Below are positions 52,933-62,328 of a DNA stretch of 64,000 bases, in pieces. Within the stretch, counting starts at the first letter, position 1. Each line of letters starts with the position of its first letter. The notes under the pieces were generated by a model. That model saw only the letters and a program-made list of their open reading frames with translations, searched no databases and was not told where the DNA came from. Made by a program: the position numbers and the translations under genes. This DNA comes from Acidimicrobiales bacterium (GTDB taxonomy: Bacteria; Actinomycetota; Acidimicrobiia; Acidimicrobiales; Aldehydirespiratoraceae), in assembly GCA_029263175.1 (NCBI GenBank), contig JAJCXZ010000032.1, positions 53,913-117,912 of the forward strand, given 5' to 3'.

Positions 52933-54234
52933 ATGAACCGCGAGCGGATGACGGCGGAGGCCCTCTCGGTGCTGGAGGGAAACTGGCTGGGTCGCTCCAC
53001 AAAGCCGGCTCCGCTCCTCTACCCGCACCAATGGAGCTGGGACTCGGCGTTCATTGCCATCGGTCACGCCGGAGTTCGATGGGATCGCGCCTCGACGGAA
53101 CTGCTCACCCTGTTCGATGCGCAGTGGACGAGTGGTCTCGTTCCCCACATCGTGTTCGACGACGGCCCGGGTGACTATTGGCCGTCACCGGACATCTGGG
53201 ACAGTCAGGCGTGCGCCGCGGCTCCGGCGGAAGTGGCCACCTCGGGAATCTGCCAGCCTCCGGTTCACGCGCTGGCGGCGCGACGAGTCTTCGAGGCCCG
53301 ACCCGACGAGGCGGGTCGCACGTTTCTGTCAGCGATCTTCGAGCCGCTGACCGCGTGGCATGACTATCTTCACCGAGAGCGGGCAATCGGCGGGGTGCTG
53401 GTGGAAATCTGGCATCCATGGGAGTCGGGAATGGACAACAGTCCGGCCTGGGATGCAGCGTTGACCGCCCTTGCCCCCCGGGCCGAAGACATCCCTTGCT
53501 ACGTCCGTGTCGACAAGGAGGTGGCCAACGCGGCTGACCGGCCAAGCGACGCTGACTACGACCGCTATGCCTTCTTGCTGGAGTGTCTGCGCCGGGAGAC
53601 TTATGCGCCGGCATCACCCGAGGCCCATCCGTTTCGTGTCCGTGACGTCTTGTTCAACTCGTTGTTGGTGGCCGCGGAACGAGACCTGGCATGGATCGCG
53701 GACCAACTCGGCGGCAATGGTGCACTGGCCCGTGAACGCGCCGACGCAGTCGCCCTCGAGATCGATCGCTCCATGTGGAGTGACGACCTCGGTATGCATG
53801 TGAGCTACGACGCGGTGGCCGACCGTCAGATCCCGCAGCCGATCGGTGCTGGTTTCGCGGCCCTACTCGCCCAACCGTCCCCGATGCTGACGCCGCGGAT
53901 CCTCGAGACCCTGGAGCAGGAGTTCCTGGTGCCCATCGGAGCCTCCGGGTCGGTTCTGCCGACCGTTCCGGTCACTGATCCGAACTTCGAAGCGGGTCGC
54001 TACTGGCGCGGTCCGAGCTGGGTGCAGATCACGTGGTTGGTCGCGTCCGGACTCGATTCGGTGGGGTCGAACCTGCTCGCCGATCGACTACGGGAGGGTG
54101 TGCTCTCACTGGTGGCGGCCGAGGGATTCCGGGAGTACTTCGAACCGATCACGGGCAAGGGTCGCGGCTCGGATCGCTTCTCCTGGACCGCGGCGCTCGT
54201 GCTGGACATAATTTCGCCGATCAGAACGGACTGA
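52933..54234 (+). CDS. GH63-like glucosylglycerate/mannosylglycerate hydrolase
   Basis: 433 residues. (alpha/alpha)6 barrel with YPHQWSWDSAFIAIG (D37 as acid), EIWHPWESGMDNSPAWD, and a C-terminal NFEAGRYWRGPSWVQITWLV with FREYFEPITGKGRG. These match actinobacterial and Thermus enzymes that hydrolyse the compatible solutes glucosylglycerate or mannosylglycerate. No signal peptide, so cytoplasmic. Convergent with the next gene, 14-bp overlap. Confidence 0.85.
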   Translation: MNRERMTAEALSVLEGNWLGRSTKPAPLLYPHQWSWDSAFIAIGHAGVRWDRASTELLTLFDAQWTSGLVPHIVFDDGPGDYWPSPDIWDSQACAAAPAEVATSGICQPPVHALAARRVFEARPDEAGRTFLSAIFEPLTAWHDYLHRERAIGGVLVEIWHPWESGMDNSPAWDAALTALAPRAEDIPCYVRVDKEVANAADRPSDADYDRYAFLLECLRRETYAPASPEAHPFRVRDVLFNSLLVAAERDLAWIADQLGGNGALARERADAVALEIDRSMWSDDLGMHVSYDAVADRQIPQPIGAGFAALLAQPSPMLTPRILETLEQEFLVPIGASGSVLPTVPVTDPNFEAGRYWRGPSWVQITWLVASGLDSVGSNLLADRLREGVLSLVAAEGFREYFEPITGKGRGSDRFSWTAALVLDIISPIRTD

Positions 54235-54787
54235 GACCCATCCGGTTGCGGACAGTCACCAGCTCCCCGAGGTGGTTGTAGCCGTGCCCGATCGCTTCCC
54301 ACGCCAGGAAGAACTGTCCGGGCTTCCCCGCCCACATGGAATAGAGCCAGTCGAACCGGTCGGTTGGTGTACCGATCAGTTGCAGAGCGGCGCCGGAGTC
54401 CGGAGTCGTGTCGAGAACGCTGAGATCGCCGTCGGTCACCCACTGAAGCGTCTCGTTGATGACGGCGAGGTAGTAGTCACCCACGGCCTGCGGGTCGAGT
54501 TGGGGCACCAGGTCGAGATCCTCGGCTTCTGCCAGCCCTCGCCATGTATCGATGCTCGCGCCGGTCCGCACACCCCAGTTCGTGAGGACCTCGTCGGTTC
54601 CTCTCAGTACACCGTTCACCGCGAGGTCTTGATGGCGGGCCGCGTGCCACAGGGCGTAGACGGGCGCGATGCCGCCGCCGTCCACACGCTCGGCCATACG
54701 GTCCGGAGGAATGATCGTCAACACGCCGTTCGTCAAACGATTGCTCAATGACTCGAGATCGGCGGTGATCCAGCTCCGAAGGTCCAT
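54221..54787 (-). CDS. DinB-superfamily protein
   Basis: 188 residues. His positions in ALWHAARHQDL and in AIGHGYNHLGEL fit the DinB metal triad, and the helix pattern fits a four-helix bundle. Distinct from the DinB protein at 43131. Possibly a thiol-dependent transferase; no clear partner gene. Confidence 0.75.
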   Translation of the reverse strand: MDLRSWITADLESLSNRLTNGVLTIIPPDRMAERVDGGGIAPVYALWHAARHQDLAVNGVLRGTDEVLTNWGVRTGASIDTWRGLAEAEDLDLVPQLDPQAVGDYYLAVINETLQWVTDGDLSVLDTTPDSGAALQLIGTPTDRFDWLYSMWAGKPGQFFLAWEAIGHGYNHLGELVTVRNRMGLSPF

Positions 54788-54849
54788 GCGACGATCGTAG
54801 GCAGTCTCATCGCTGCTGTCGCACCTGGAGGTCGGGCTACGCTGCGCAA

Positions 54850-55638
54850 ATGGCTGGATTCCTCGAGATGTTGACCGGGCCGGACGCGAGCAGACTGCTC
54901 AACGCCGACGCCACGGTGATCGTGCCCGTCGGCGCCATCGAACAGCACGGACCCCATCTCCCGCTGGCAGTGGATCACATCGTGGCGAGCGAGGCTGCCG
55001 GCGCGGTGGTGGATCGGCTCGGCGATGAGCTCAACGTGTGGGCAGCGCCCACGCTGCCGTACTCGAAATCAAATGAGCATGCCTGGTCGGCGGGCACGAT
55101 CTGGCTCTCCAACGAGACGATGCACCGGGTGCTCGACGACATTGCGCGTTGTCTCGCATTCAGCGGGGTCCGGCGACTCGTCTTCCTCAATGGACACGGA
55201 GGCAACAGCACGCTCCTCAATGTGGCGTGCCGCGAGGCGCGCCTGGCCCATGGGCTGCTCACCTTCCTCATTCACCCGTTCATCCCGCCGGCCTACGCGG
55301 CACCGGATCCAGATGTCGCCTCCGATACTGAGCTGGGCATGGGCATCCACGGTGGGCTCCGGGAGACCTCGGTGATGATGCACCTTCGACCCGATCTGGT
55401 CGATCTCTCCAAGGCGGTGCGCAATGTGCCGGAGTGGTTGGCCGAGAACGACCACGTGAAGTTCGGCGGCAGTGTGCAGTTCGGCTGGCTTTCGAACGAC
55501 TTCGGATCGGTCGGACACATCGGCGATCCGGTGGGAGCCAGCGCCGCGTTGGGGAAGAAGCTCTTCGACGAATCCGTCGGTTTCCTCTGTGAGCAGCTTC
55601 GCGAGATCGTCGGTTTCGACTTTCAGCCCTGCGATTAG
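54850..55638 (+). CDS. Creatininase-family amidohydrolase
   Basis: 262 residues. Metal-binding motif VPVGAIEQHGPHLPLAVDH, then FLNGHGGNSTLL and GGLRETSVMMHLRPDLV, all typical of the creatininase/FAPy-deformylase/mycofactocin MftE family. It may open a cyclic amide. The neighbourhood of purine-type molybdenum hydroxylase and amidohydrolase genes suggests nitrogen-ring degradation. Confidence 0.9.
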   Translation: MAGFLEMLTGPDASRLLNADATVIVPVGAIEQHGPHLPLAVDHIVASEAAGAVVDRLGDELNVWAAPTLPYSKSNEHAWSAGTIWLSNETMHRVLDDIARCLAFSGVRRLVFLNGHGGNSTLLNVACREARLAHGLLTFLIHPFIPPAYAAPDPDVASDTELGMGIHGGLRETSVMMHLRPDLVDLSKAVRNVPEWLAENDHVKFGGSVQFGWLSNDFGSVGHIGDPVGASAALGKKLFDESVGFLCEQLREIVGFDFQPCD

Positions 55639-55649
55639 CGGCACAGAGC

Positions 55650-56351
55650 TCAGCCCGGCGGATCGGCAGGGCCGAAGAACGGATCGGCTCCACGCACTGC
55701 TGCCCATCGCGGTGTGCCGTACTCGAAGTGCCACCACTCTCCGGGGTAGACGACGAAGCCACGAGCCGCCATGGAATGGAAGAGGGCACGACGAAGGTGC
55801 CGGTCGGGTCCGGGCTCGGCTTCGAAATGAGCGATGCGGGCTTGCTTCGTGACGTCGTCGAAACCCGAACCGGGTGCGATCGGAACGCCATCGAGAGTGA
55901 GGGTGAGGTCAACGGCGCCACCTGTCAGGTGGGGTGAGGGAGCCGCCGGGTCTGCCGAGGGCCGGGCCATGAGCCCGGGGTAGTCGGTTGCCGCATCGAA
56001 CAACTCGCGCTGGAGCTCGTACGGGCGCCATGCATCGAACACCGCGAGGCCCCACCTCTGGGGCAGGGATTCGGCCACATCGACCAGGCGGTCGAAGACC
56101 GATCGTCGAAGCCAGGTCGAGGGGACAGCCGCATTCCACCCGGCGTGCCAGTAGTTGGAGAGCACCCGAATCCGCCAGTGCTCCACTCGGGCGAGAGGCT
56201 CATCGGATCGATCGTGTAGCACCGGGGGGGCTGGGTCCTGCAATGCCGGGAGTGCACCGCCCTCGACAATGTCCGGGGCCCGGTCGGCGAAGAGAATGTT
56301 GGCCGGGAGCGTGTAGATCGGCTCGCCGAGAGTGGGTCTGCGAGCGGTCAC
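55650..56351 (-). CDS. D-Ala-D-Ala dipeptidase (VanX-like, M15D)
   Basis: 233 residues. Zinc and catalytic residues: SPHLTGGAVDLTL and GEWWHFEYG, with FDAWRPYELQ Arg for the transition state. No signal peptide, so probably cytoplasmic like VanX. Cuts D-Ala-D-Ala; in non-resistant bacteria it serves turnover of cell-wall dipeptide. Overlaps the LLM gene start by 4 nt. Confidence 0.9.
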   Translation of the reverse strand: MTARRPTLGEPIYTLPANILFADRAPDIVEGGALPALQDPAPPVLHDRSDEPLARVEHWRIRVLSNYWHAGWNAAVPSTWLRRSVFDRLVDVAESLPQRWGLAVFDAWRPYELQRELFDAATDYPGLMARPSADPAAPSPHLTGGAVDLTLTLDGVPIAPGSGFDDVTKQARIAHFEAEPGPDRHLRRALFHSMAARGFVVYPGEWWHFEYGTPRWAAVRGADPFFGPADPPG

Positions 56352-57331
56352 AGATCAGCGAGCGCAGACGCGACGCGCCCCAGGTACGCGCCGGGGTCAG
56401 GAAGGTCGAAGACAGGGAGCAGGAACTCCTCGAAACCGTGCTGTTCGACGAGGTCGCCCAGTTCCCTTGCACACTCCTGCGGTGATCCGGCGATCACAAA
56501 GGGCTCGATCCAGTCGTCGTGAACGTGTTCGGCCGCGACGTGGATGCCTCCCCGCAAAGCGTCGCGGAGCCGAGCTATGGCGCCGTCGTCGATCCCGAGC
56601 TCGTCCTTGACCGGCTGCGGCGCATCGACGAGCCGATACGTCATGTGCGGTCGGACGGCCTCGAGGTCATCATCGGAATTCACAATCGCGGTCGAGTAGC
56701 AAATCCGCGGAAGACGGTTCGACTCCTCGGCACCGGATCGCACGAGGGACATGTAGTCGGCGATCGACGGTTGATGGATGAAGTCGAGCATCACACCGTC
56801 GGCCTGGGCCCCACCCAGGTGGAGCATCTTCGGCCCTCTGCCCGCGAGCCAGACTTCGATGTCGGGGCGGCCATGTCCGAGACGAGCGGACCGGAGCTGA
56901 GTATGCGTACCGTCGAAATCGACGGGCTGGCCCGACCAGAGCCCTCGGCACACATCGATGGTCTCGCGAACGGCGGTGAGCGGTCGCGGTCGTCTGATGC
57001 CAAGGGGGTCGAGGGTGAGACTTCCACCGGCACCGATTCCCAGGAACGCTCGACCCTCGCTCAACTCGTCGACGCTCGCGATGGCAGCGGCGGTCTGCGC
57101 AGGATGGCGGGTGTAGGGGTTGGTGATGCCAGGGCCGAGCTTGATGCGCGATGTTGCATTCGCAATCGCGCTGAGAGTCACGTAGAGGTCACGAGTGGCG
57201 AGACCCTCGTCGTACACCCAGCATCGGTCGAATCCGAGGGCCTCTGCACGAGTGGCCAGGTCGACCATCGCCGTGATCGGAGCCTCGGGGATCAGATTGA
57301 TGCTCTTGGCGATCGCCGGAGGCTCAGCCAT
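56348..57331 (-). CDS. LLM-class (F420-dependent type) oxidoreductase
   Basis: 327 residues. Luciferase-like TIM barrel: AEALGFDRCWVYDEGLATRDLYVTL, IKLGPGITNPYTRHPAQTAAA, GRAFLGIGAGGS. Resembles the mer/F420 tetrahydromethanopterin-reductase group. It overlaps xdhC by 8 nt and so belongs to the molybdenum-hydroxylase operon, perhaps reducing or oxidising a ring intermediate. Confidence 0.9.
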   Translation of the reverse strand: MAEPPAIAKSINLIPEAPITAMVDLATRAEALGFDRCWVYDEGLATRDLYVTLSAIANATSRIKLGPGITNPYTRHPAQTAAAIASVDELSEGRAFLGIGAGGSLTLDPLGIRRPRPLTAVRETIDVCRGLWSGQPVDFDGTHTQLRSARLGHGRPDIEVWLAGRGPKMLHLGGAQADGVMLDFIHQPSIADYMSLVRSGAEESNRLPRICYSTAIVNSDDDLEAVRPHMTYRLVDAPQPVKDELGIDDGAIARLRDALRGGIHVAAEHVHDDWIEPFVIAGSPQECARELGDLVEQHGFEEFLLPVFDLPDPGAYLGRVASALADL

Positions 57332-58088
57332 CGCGACGGTGACCGATCACCTCCGCCATGATGCTCACGGCGATCTCCTCCGGCGTCTCGGCGTGAATTT
57401 CCACACCGATCGGAGTATGGAGTCGGGAGAGATCTGTCTCGGTGACTCCCAACTTCTCCAGTTCGGATCGTGTCGTACCCCATCGCCGGAGGCTGCCCAT
57501 CAGGCCCACGTAGCCGGCCGGCGTGGCGAGTATCAACGGCGCGATTGCGACGTCGAGCGCGACATTACGGCTGACGATGACCACCGAGTCGTTGTCGGTG
57601 AGTGACGCTTCGGCGATGGCGGCGCCGGCATCGCCGGTGAGCATGGTGTCGATCGTGTCGCTGGCCGCGAGCTCGCCGACGAGCTCGTCGCGATCGTCCC
57701 AGACCACGGTGTGGAAGCCGAGCCAATGAGCGAGCTCGCTCACCGCCTTTCCGACGTGACCGCCTCCCACGATGAACAGTTTCGGAGTTGCCATGTACGG
57801 CTCCAGATAGATGTCGACGTTGCCACCACAGACACCGGGGTCACCGGTGGAGGGATCGAGTAGCTCGTAGGAAACGAGTCGGGGAGTACCGGCCGCCAAT
57901 ACCTCGGCAGCCTGGAGGATCACTCGGTGCTCCATGGCCCCGCCACCGACGGTGCCCATCCTTCGACCGTCGGCGAACACGAGCATCTTCGAGCCGGCGC
58001 GGCGGGGAACGGAGCGATCGGTGCGCACGACGGTGGCGAGTACCACCGCGTCGCCTCGACCGATAGCGGCGTTGAGCTCCTCGATCAT
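57324..58088 (-). CDS. xdhC: XdhC/CoxI-family maturation factor
   Basis: 254 residues from the ATG at 58088. N-terminal CoxI part (VVLATVVRTDRSVPRRAGSKMLV, GTVGGGAMEH), C-terminal Rossmann XdhC part (LFIVGGGHVGKAVSELAHWLG). XdhC binds molybdenum cofactor and helps its sulfuration and insertion. It overlaps the amidohydrolase gene, within the Mo-hydroxylase operon. Confidence 0.92.
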   Translation of the reverse strand: MIEELNAAIGRGDAVVLATVVRTDRSVPRRAGSKMLVFADGRRMGTVGGGAMEHRVILQAAEVLAAGTPRLVSYELLDPSTGDPGVCGGNVDIYLEPYMATPKLFIVGGGHVGKAVSELAHWLGFHTVVWDDRDELVGELAASDTIDTMLTGDAGAAIAEASLTDNDSVVIVSRNVALDVAIAPLILATPAGYVGLMGSLRRWGTTRSELEKLGVTETDLSRLHTPIGVEIHAETPEEIAVSIMAEVIGHRRDG

Positions 58089-59398
58089 GATCCGCTCCAC
58101 AGTCGTTGGGCTTGTTGGGTCGTGCGAGAGCGAAGGCGGGCCATGTCGGTGTCGAGCACCTCGCCTCCTCGAACCCGCCATGCACCGGCCACCATCACAT
58201 CCGATACGTGATGATGGTCGCGCCAGAGGAGCAGCTGTTCGATGAGATTGTGGCTGGTGAGCGGGGTGGGAAAACCGGCATCGACGAGTTGGAGGTCGGC
58301 AACCCAGCCCGGCTCGAGCGCACCGACACGTTCGAGGCCGAGCGCCGCTGCCCCGCCCTTCGTCGCCATGTGGAGCACCCGGCTAGCGGGCATTGTGCCC
58401 GGGTCCTGGAGCCGCGCCTTGTGAATGAGGAAGGCGCCGCGCATCACCGCGAAAAAGTCGTTGATGTAGCCGTCGCTGCCGAGTCCTACCGTGGCTCCGG
58501 CAGCGATGAGCTCGGGGATCGGGGCGATTCCACCCCCGACCTCACAGTTGGCGAGCGGCATGTGGGTGACCTTGACGTTGCGCTCGACGAGTAACTCCCG
58601 TTCGCGTTTTGAAAGCTGGACACACTGGCTGGCGAGGAACGACGGGCCGGCCACTCCGAGCTTGTCGTAGTGCTCAACGGTGCGATGGCCGTGCTTCTCG
58701 GAGCACCAGTTCCCTTCGTGGACACCTTCGTTCAGGTGCGCGTGGCTCAGTACTCCACGATCGGCGGCGAGACCGAATGCCTCGGTGATGAAGGCATCCG
58801 AACAGGTGAAGGTCGTGTGCCAACACATCAAGCCGCCAACCAGGCCCCCCGGCTTGCAGGAATCGATCAGAGAGGCGTTCTCCGCCAGTCCCTGCCTGGC
58901 GACGCGCTCACCCGCTCGCTCCGTGGCTTCGAAACTGAGGAGCCCCCGCATTCCTCGTCGTTCGACGATCTCCTTCTGCGCGAGCAGGGCATCAGGGATC
59001 GCGTTGGGGGCCTCGAGGATGTCGTAGAAGGAGGTGATACCGGAACGGAGCATTTCGGCACACACGTAGTCGGTGGCCGCCTCGATCATCTCGACGTCGA
59101 GAGCATCTTCGACCTTCGGCCACCAGTAGTCCTCCAGAAAGCTCCAGAAGTCTGACGGTGCATCGTCAACAGGGATGCCGTGGGCAAGGGTGCCGTACAG
59201 ATGAACGTGGGCGTTGACGAAGCCCGGGAGAAGAATCGACTCCGGTGCCTCGACCACCGTGGCTTCGGGGTGGTCCGCCCTCAGTTCCTCGTGGGGCCCC
59301 ACCCGGCCGATGGTGTCACCGGAGATCGAGACGCCCCACCCGGCTCGGGGTGGTTGGTCTGCGGCTGTGATCAGCCAGGCAGGAAGGATCAGGGTCAT
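58085..59398 (-). CDS. ssnA: SsnA-like amidohydrolase/aminohydrolase
   Basis: 437 residues. Metal-dependent hydrolase: PGFVNAHVHLYGTLAHG, LSHAHLNEG, HMPLANCEVGGG and VGLGSDGYINDF. SsnA is the aminohydrolase usually found with XdhD-type selenium-dependent hydroxylases; it probably deaminates or opens a purine-like ring. Overlaps the Mo subunit gene by 4 nt. Confidence 0.87.
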   Translation of the reverse strand: MTLILPAWLITAADQPPRAGWGVSISGDTIGRVGPHEELRADHPEATVVEAPESILLPGFVNAHVHLYGTLAHGIPVDDAPSDFWSFLEDYWWPKVEDALDVEMIEAATDYVCAEMLRSGITSFYDILEAPNAIPDALLAQKEIVERRGMRGLLSFEATERAGERVARQGLAENASLIDSCKPGGLVGGLMCWHTTFTCSDAFITEAFGLAADRGVLSHAHLNEGVHEGNWCSEKHGHRTVEHYDKLGVAGPSFLASQCVQLSKRERELLVERNVKVTHMPLANCEVGGGIAPIPELIAAGATVGLGSDGYINDFFAVMRGAFLIHKARLQDPGTMPASRVLHMATKGGAAALGLERVGALEPGWVADLQLVDAGFPTPLTSHNLIEQLLLWRDHHHVSDVMVAGAWRVRGGEVLDTDMARLRSRTTQQAQRLWSGS

Positions 59399-62328
59399 AC
59401 GGCGTGGATGGCGTTCCAGACCCGCTCCGGGGTGAACGGCAGCTCGTTGATGGCCACGCCGGTGGCGTTGAGGATCGCGTTGCGAACTGCGGGAGCGACC
59501 CCATCCTTCGGGATCTCCGCCACTGCCTTTGCTCCGAACGGGCCGCTGTCCTCCATTGTCTGAACAAGGAACACGGTGGTCTCGGGCATCTCGTCAGCCC
59601 GGTAGATCTTGTAGGGCCCGAAGGAAGCGTTGAGCATCCGACCCTCATCGTCGAGGGCGTACTCCTCACAATGGGCGTAGCCGAGCGCTTGCAGCATGCC
59701 ACCCTCGACCTGTCCGCTGGCGGTGATGGGATTGATTGCGACCCCGCAGTCAACGGCCATCACCAGCTTGGTGACGGTGACCTGACCGGTCTCGATGTCG
59801 ACCTCGACTTCAGCCATCTGGGCGGCGAACGGCGGTGGACAATCCGGCGACACATGCGATGCCGTTCCCATGATCTGTTCTTGTTCCTGCGTGTGCAAGG
59901 AGTCGAGGGCGATGTCTGCCATCGAGACCGAGCGACCATCAGGGGCATAGGCGCGGCCGTCGCGTAGTTCGATCGTGCACGGGATGGCGACATCGAGCAG
60001 CATGGCCGCTCGTTCCTTGACACGATCGCGCACGACCTTTGCGGCCTGGAACGCGGCCGTGCCGGATATGAACGTGGTCGAGCTGGCGTAGGCCCCGGTG
60101 TCGAACGGCGTCATGTCGGTGTCGGAGGAGTACACCTTGATGTCGTCGAGTTGGACACCGAGCACTTCGGCGGCGATCTGACCCAGGACGGTGTCGGCCC
60201 CGGTGCCGAGGTCGGTCGCTCCCACCAGCATGTTGAACGAGCCGTCGTCGTTGATCTTGATCGAACAGCCCCCCATGTCGAGGAACGGGATTGCCGTACC
60301 GTGCATGCAGAACGCAAAACCGATGCCCCGCCGGATGTTGGGACGGTCGTCGGGTTGCACCCAGGATGAGTCATCGCGCCGGTGCCATTCGATCTCACGC
60401 ATGGCTTGGGCGACACACTCTTCGATCCCTGAGGAACCGACTTTCGGGTACTCGTCGAGTTCCTCCTCTTCGGCAGCCCGCTCGCCGAGGTGCGGCGCGA
60501 TGTCGAGCTCGGAACCGACCTTCACCCAGTTCTGACGCTTGAACTCGATGACATCGCGACCGAGCTCACGGGCGATGTCTTCCATGTGGGCTTCGAGCGC
60601 AAATTCGGCCTGCGGCGCGCCGTAGCCTCGATACGCCCCCGGTACGGGGATGTTGGTGTACACGACATCGCAGTGGAATCGTTTGTTGAGGGCGTTGTAG
60701 GAACTCAACCCGCGGAGACCGGTGACGGTCTGGACGGTGTAGGCGTGGGTTCCGTACGGGCCGGTGTTTCCGAGCACGTACAGGTCCTGGGCCACCAGGT
60801 TTCCATCACGGTCGACCGCGGTGCGGTAGGTGAGGGTCTGAGGATGGCGGGTACGGCTCGAAACGAACTCCTCCTCGCGGGTGAGTTCGAGGCGTACGGG
60901 GCGCCGGGTCGCCTTGGCGAGCAGCGCCACGATGTCCTCGATGAGCATCTCCTGCTTGGCGCCGAATCCTCCTCCGATGCGGGGCTTGATGATGCGGACA
61001 TCCTTGATTTCCATGCCGAGCAGCGGGGCCACCATTCGCCGGGTGTGGAAGGGGACCTGCGTGGCAGTGCGAATGACCATGCGTTCGTCGCCGTCGATCC
61101 ATGCGACCGAGATATGCGGTTCGATCGGTGCCGGCTGGACCTGGTGAACACGGAAGGTCTGCTCGAAGACGTGGTCGGCTTTGGCCAGCGCCGCCGTGAC
61201 ATTTCCACGCTCGGCCTTGATCTCGTGCACGATGTTGCGTTCGCGGTCGAAGATGTGCTCGGTGTCCGCTTCGTCGTGGATCACCGGAGCGCCGGGGAGC
61301 ATTGCTTCGCGCTCATCGAAGATGGCGGGAAGCACCTCGTAGGTGACGTCGATGAGCGCTACCGCGGCTTCGGCGATCTCCACCGTCTCGGCGGCCACGG
61401 CCGCGACCCGATCACCCACGTGACGCACCTTGTTGTCGAAGCTGACCTGGTCGTGGGGAAACGGGTTGGGCCAGCTCTGCCCGCCGGATGCGTACTTGAT
61501 GCGAGGGCTGTTCCCGTAGTGGAGCACAGCATGGACTCCGGGGAGCGCAAGCGCAGCACTGTCGTCGATGGCGACGATGTTGGCGTGCGCGTGTGGACTC
61601 CGAAGCAGCTTGGCGTAGAGAAGATCGCGCATCTCATAGTCATCGGTGAATGCAGGATTGCCCTTGGCGAGCTTCACGGCATCGACCTTGACTTCGGGCT
61701 TTCCCACGACCGCCATCTCCGGCACGTCGCGAGAGGGGATGAGGCGTGGCACCGAAGGTGGCGCGAGTGGAGCACGCTGTTGGGGGTCGTATTCAACGGA
61801 ATTGGTTCCGTCGGTCATCGGCTCGAGGATCAGCGGCGCAAACGGTTCGGTCTTCTCTCCGCGCATCACGGCAGCAGCACGCTTGACTGCCTCGACGGGC
61901 TTCACGTAGGCCGTCTCTCGGTCGAGGATGCCAGAGAGCATGTCGCGGATCTCGACCTCGGTCGGGTCGGAATTCTGCTGAAGGAGCGCGAGCGTGCCGA
62001 GGATCATCGCCCCCGCCGAATAACCCGACTGCAAAGCACCGGTGGCGGTGAAGGCAGCCTGGATCGGATGGAGTTCTCGTTCGGTGTTGAGCGCTTCCAC
62101 CGTGGTGACGGCGTGGCCGTCCGCCTGAGCAGCGAGGATCAGATCCGCGCTGGCCAGCCGGCCGTCGAAGAGTACGGCTGCAGCTCCGGTTTCGCCGCTG
62201 CTGGACCCGAACTTGACGCTCATCATTCCGAGTCGGCGAAGAAGTTCGCGCAGGTTCTCGCTCGGCCGGCTCGCAACGGTGACCGTCCTGCCGTTGAGCT
62301 CGATGGTGACGGTGTGTTCGGTGCTCAT
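59395..62328 (-). CDS. xdhD: XdhD-like molybdenum hydroxylase, Mo-binding subunit with Cys-less ferredoxin domain
   Basis: 977 residues. Residues 1-155 have the fold order of a fused [2Fe-2S] domain, but all eight cluster Cys are replaced (S42, T47, A50, D62; S101, S104, D136, E138). Residues 200-977 are the molybdopterin subunit: IGGGFGAKQEMLIEDIVAL, GAYRGYGAPQAEFALE and GPFGAKAVAEIPKDGVAPAV with the catalytic Glu. No AYRCSFR motif, so not CO dehydrogenase. It hydroxylates a purine or similar heterocycle, here probably with the selenium cofactor implied by yqeB/yqeC. E. coli XdhD, as I recall, also lacks these Cys. Confidence 0.9.
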   Translation of the reverse strand: MSTEHTVTIELNGRTVTVASRPSENLRELLRRLGMMSVKFGSSSGETGAAAVLFDGRLASADLILAAQADGHAVTTVEALNTERELHPIQAAFTATGALQSGYSAGAMILGTLALLQQNSDPTEVEIRDMLSGILDRETAYVKPVEAVKRAAAVMRGEKTEPFAPLILEPMTDGTNSVEYDPQQRAPLAPPSVPRLIPSRDVPEMAVVGKPEVKVDAVKLAKGNPAFTDDYEMRDLLYAKLLRSPHAHANIVAIDDSAALALPGVHAVLHYGNSPRIKYASGGQSWPNPFPHDQVSFDNKVRHVGDRVAAVAAETVEIAEAAVALIDVTYEVLPAIFDEREAMLPGAPVIHDEADTEHIFDRERNIVHEIKAERGNVTAALAKADHVFEQTFRVHQVQPAPIEPHISVAWIDGDERMVIRTATQVPFHTRRMVAPLLGMEIKDVRIIKPRIGGGFGAKQEMLIEDIVALLAKATRRPVRLELTREEEFVSSRTRHPQTLTYRTAVDRDGNLVAQDLYVLGNTGPYGTHAYTVQTVTGLRGLSSYNALNKRFHCDVVYTNIPVPGAYRGYGAPQAEFALEAHMEDIARELGRDVIEFKRQNWVKVGSELDIAPHLGERAAEEEELDEYPKVGSSGIEECVAQAMREIEWHRRDDSSWVQPDDRPNIRRGIGFAFCMHGTAIPFLDMGGCSIKINDDGSFNMLVGATDLGTGADTVLGQIAAEVLGVQLDDIKVYSSDTDMTPFDTGAYASSTTFISGTAAFQAAKVVRDRVKERAAMLLDVAIPCTIELRDGRAYAPDGRSVSMADIALDSLHTQEQEQIMGTASHVSPDCPPPFAAQMAEVEVDIETGQVTVTKLVMAVDCGVAINPITASGQVEGGMLQALGYAHCEEYALDDEGRMLNASFGPYKIYRADEMPETTVFLVQTMEDSGPFGAKAVAEIPKDGVAPAVRNAILNATGVAINELPFTPERVWNAIHAV

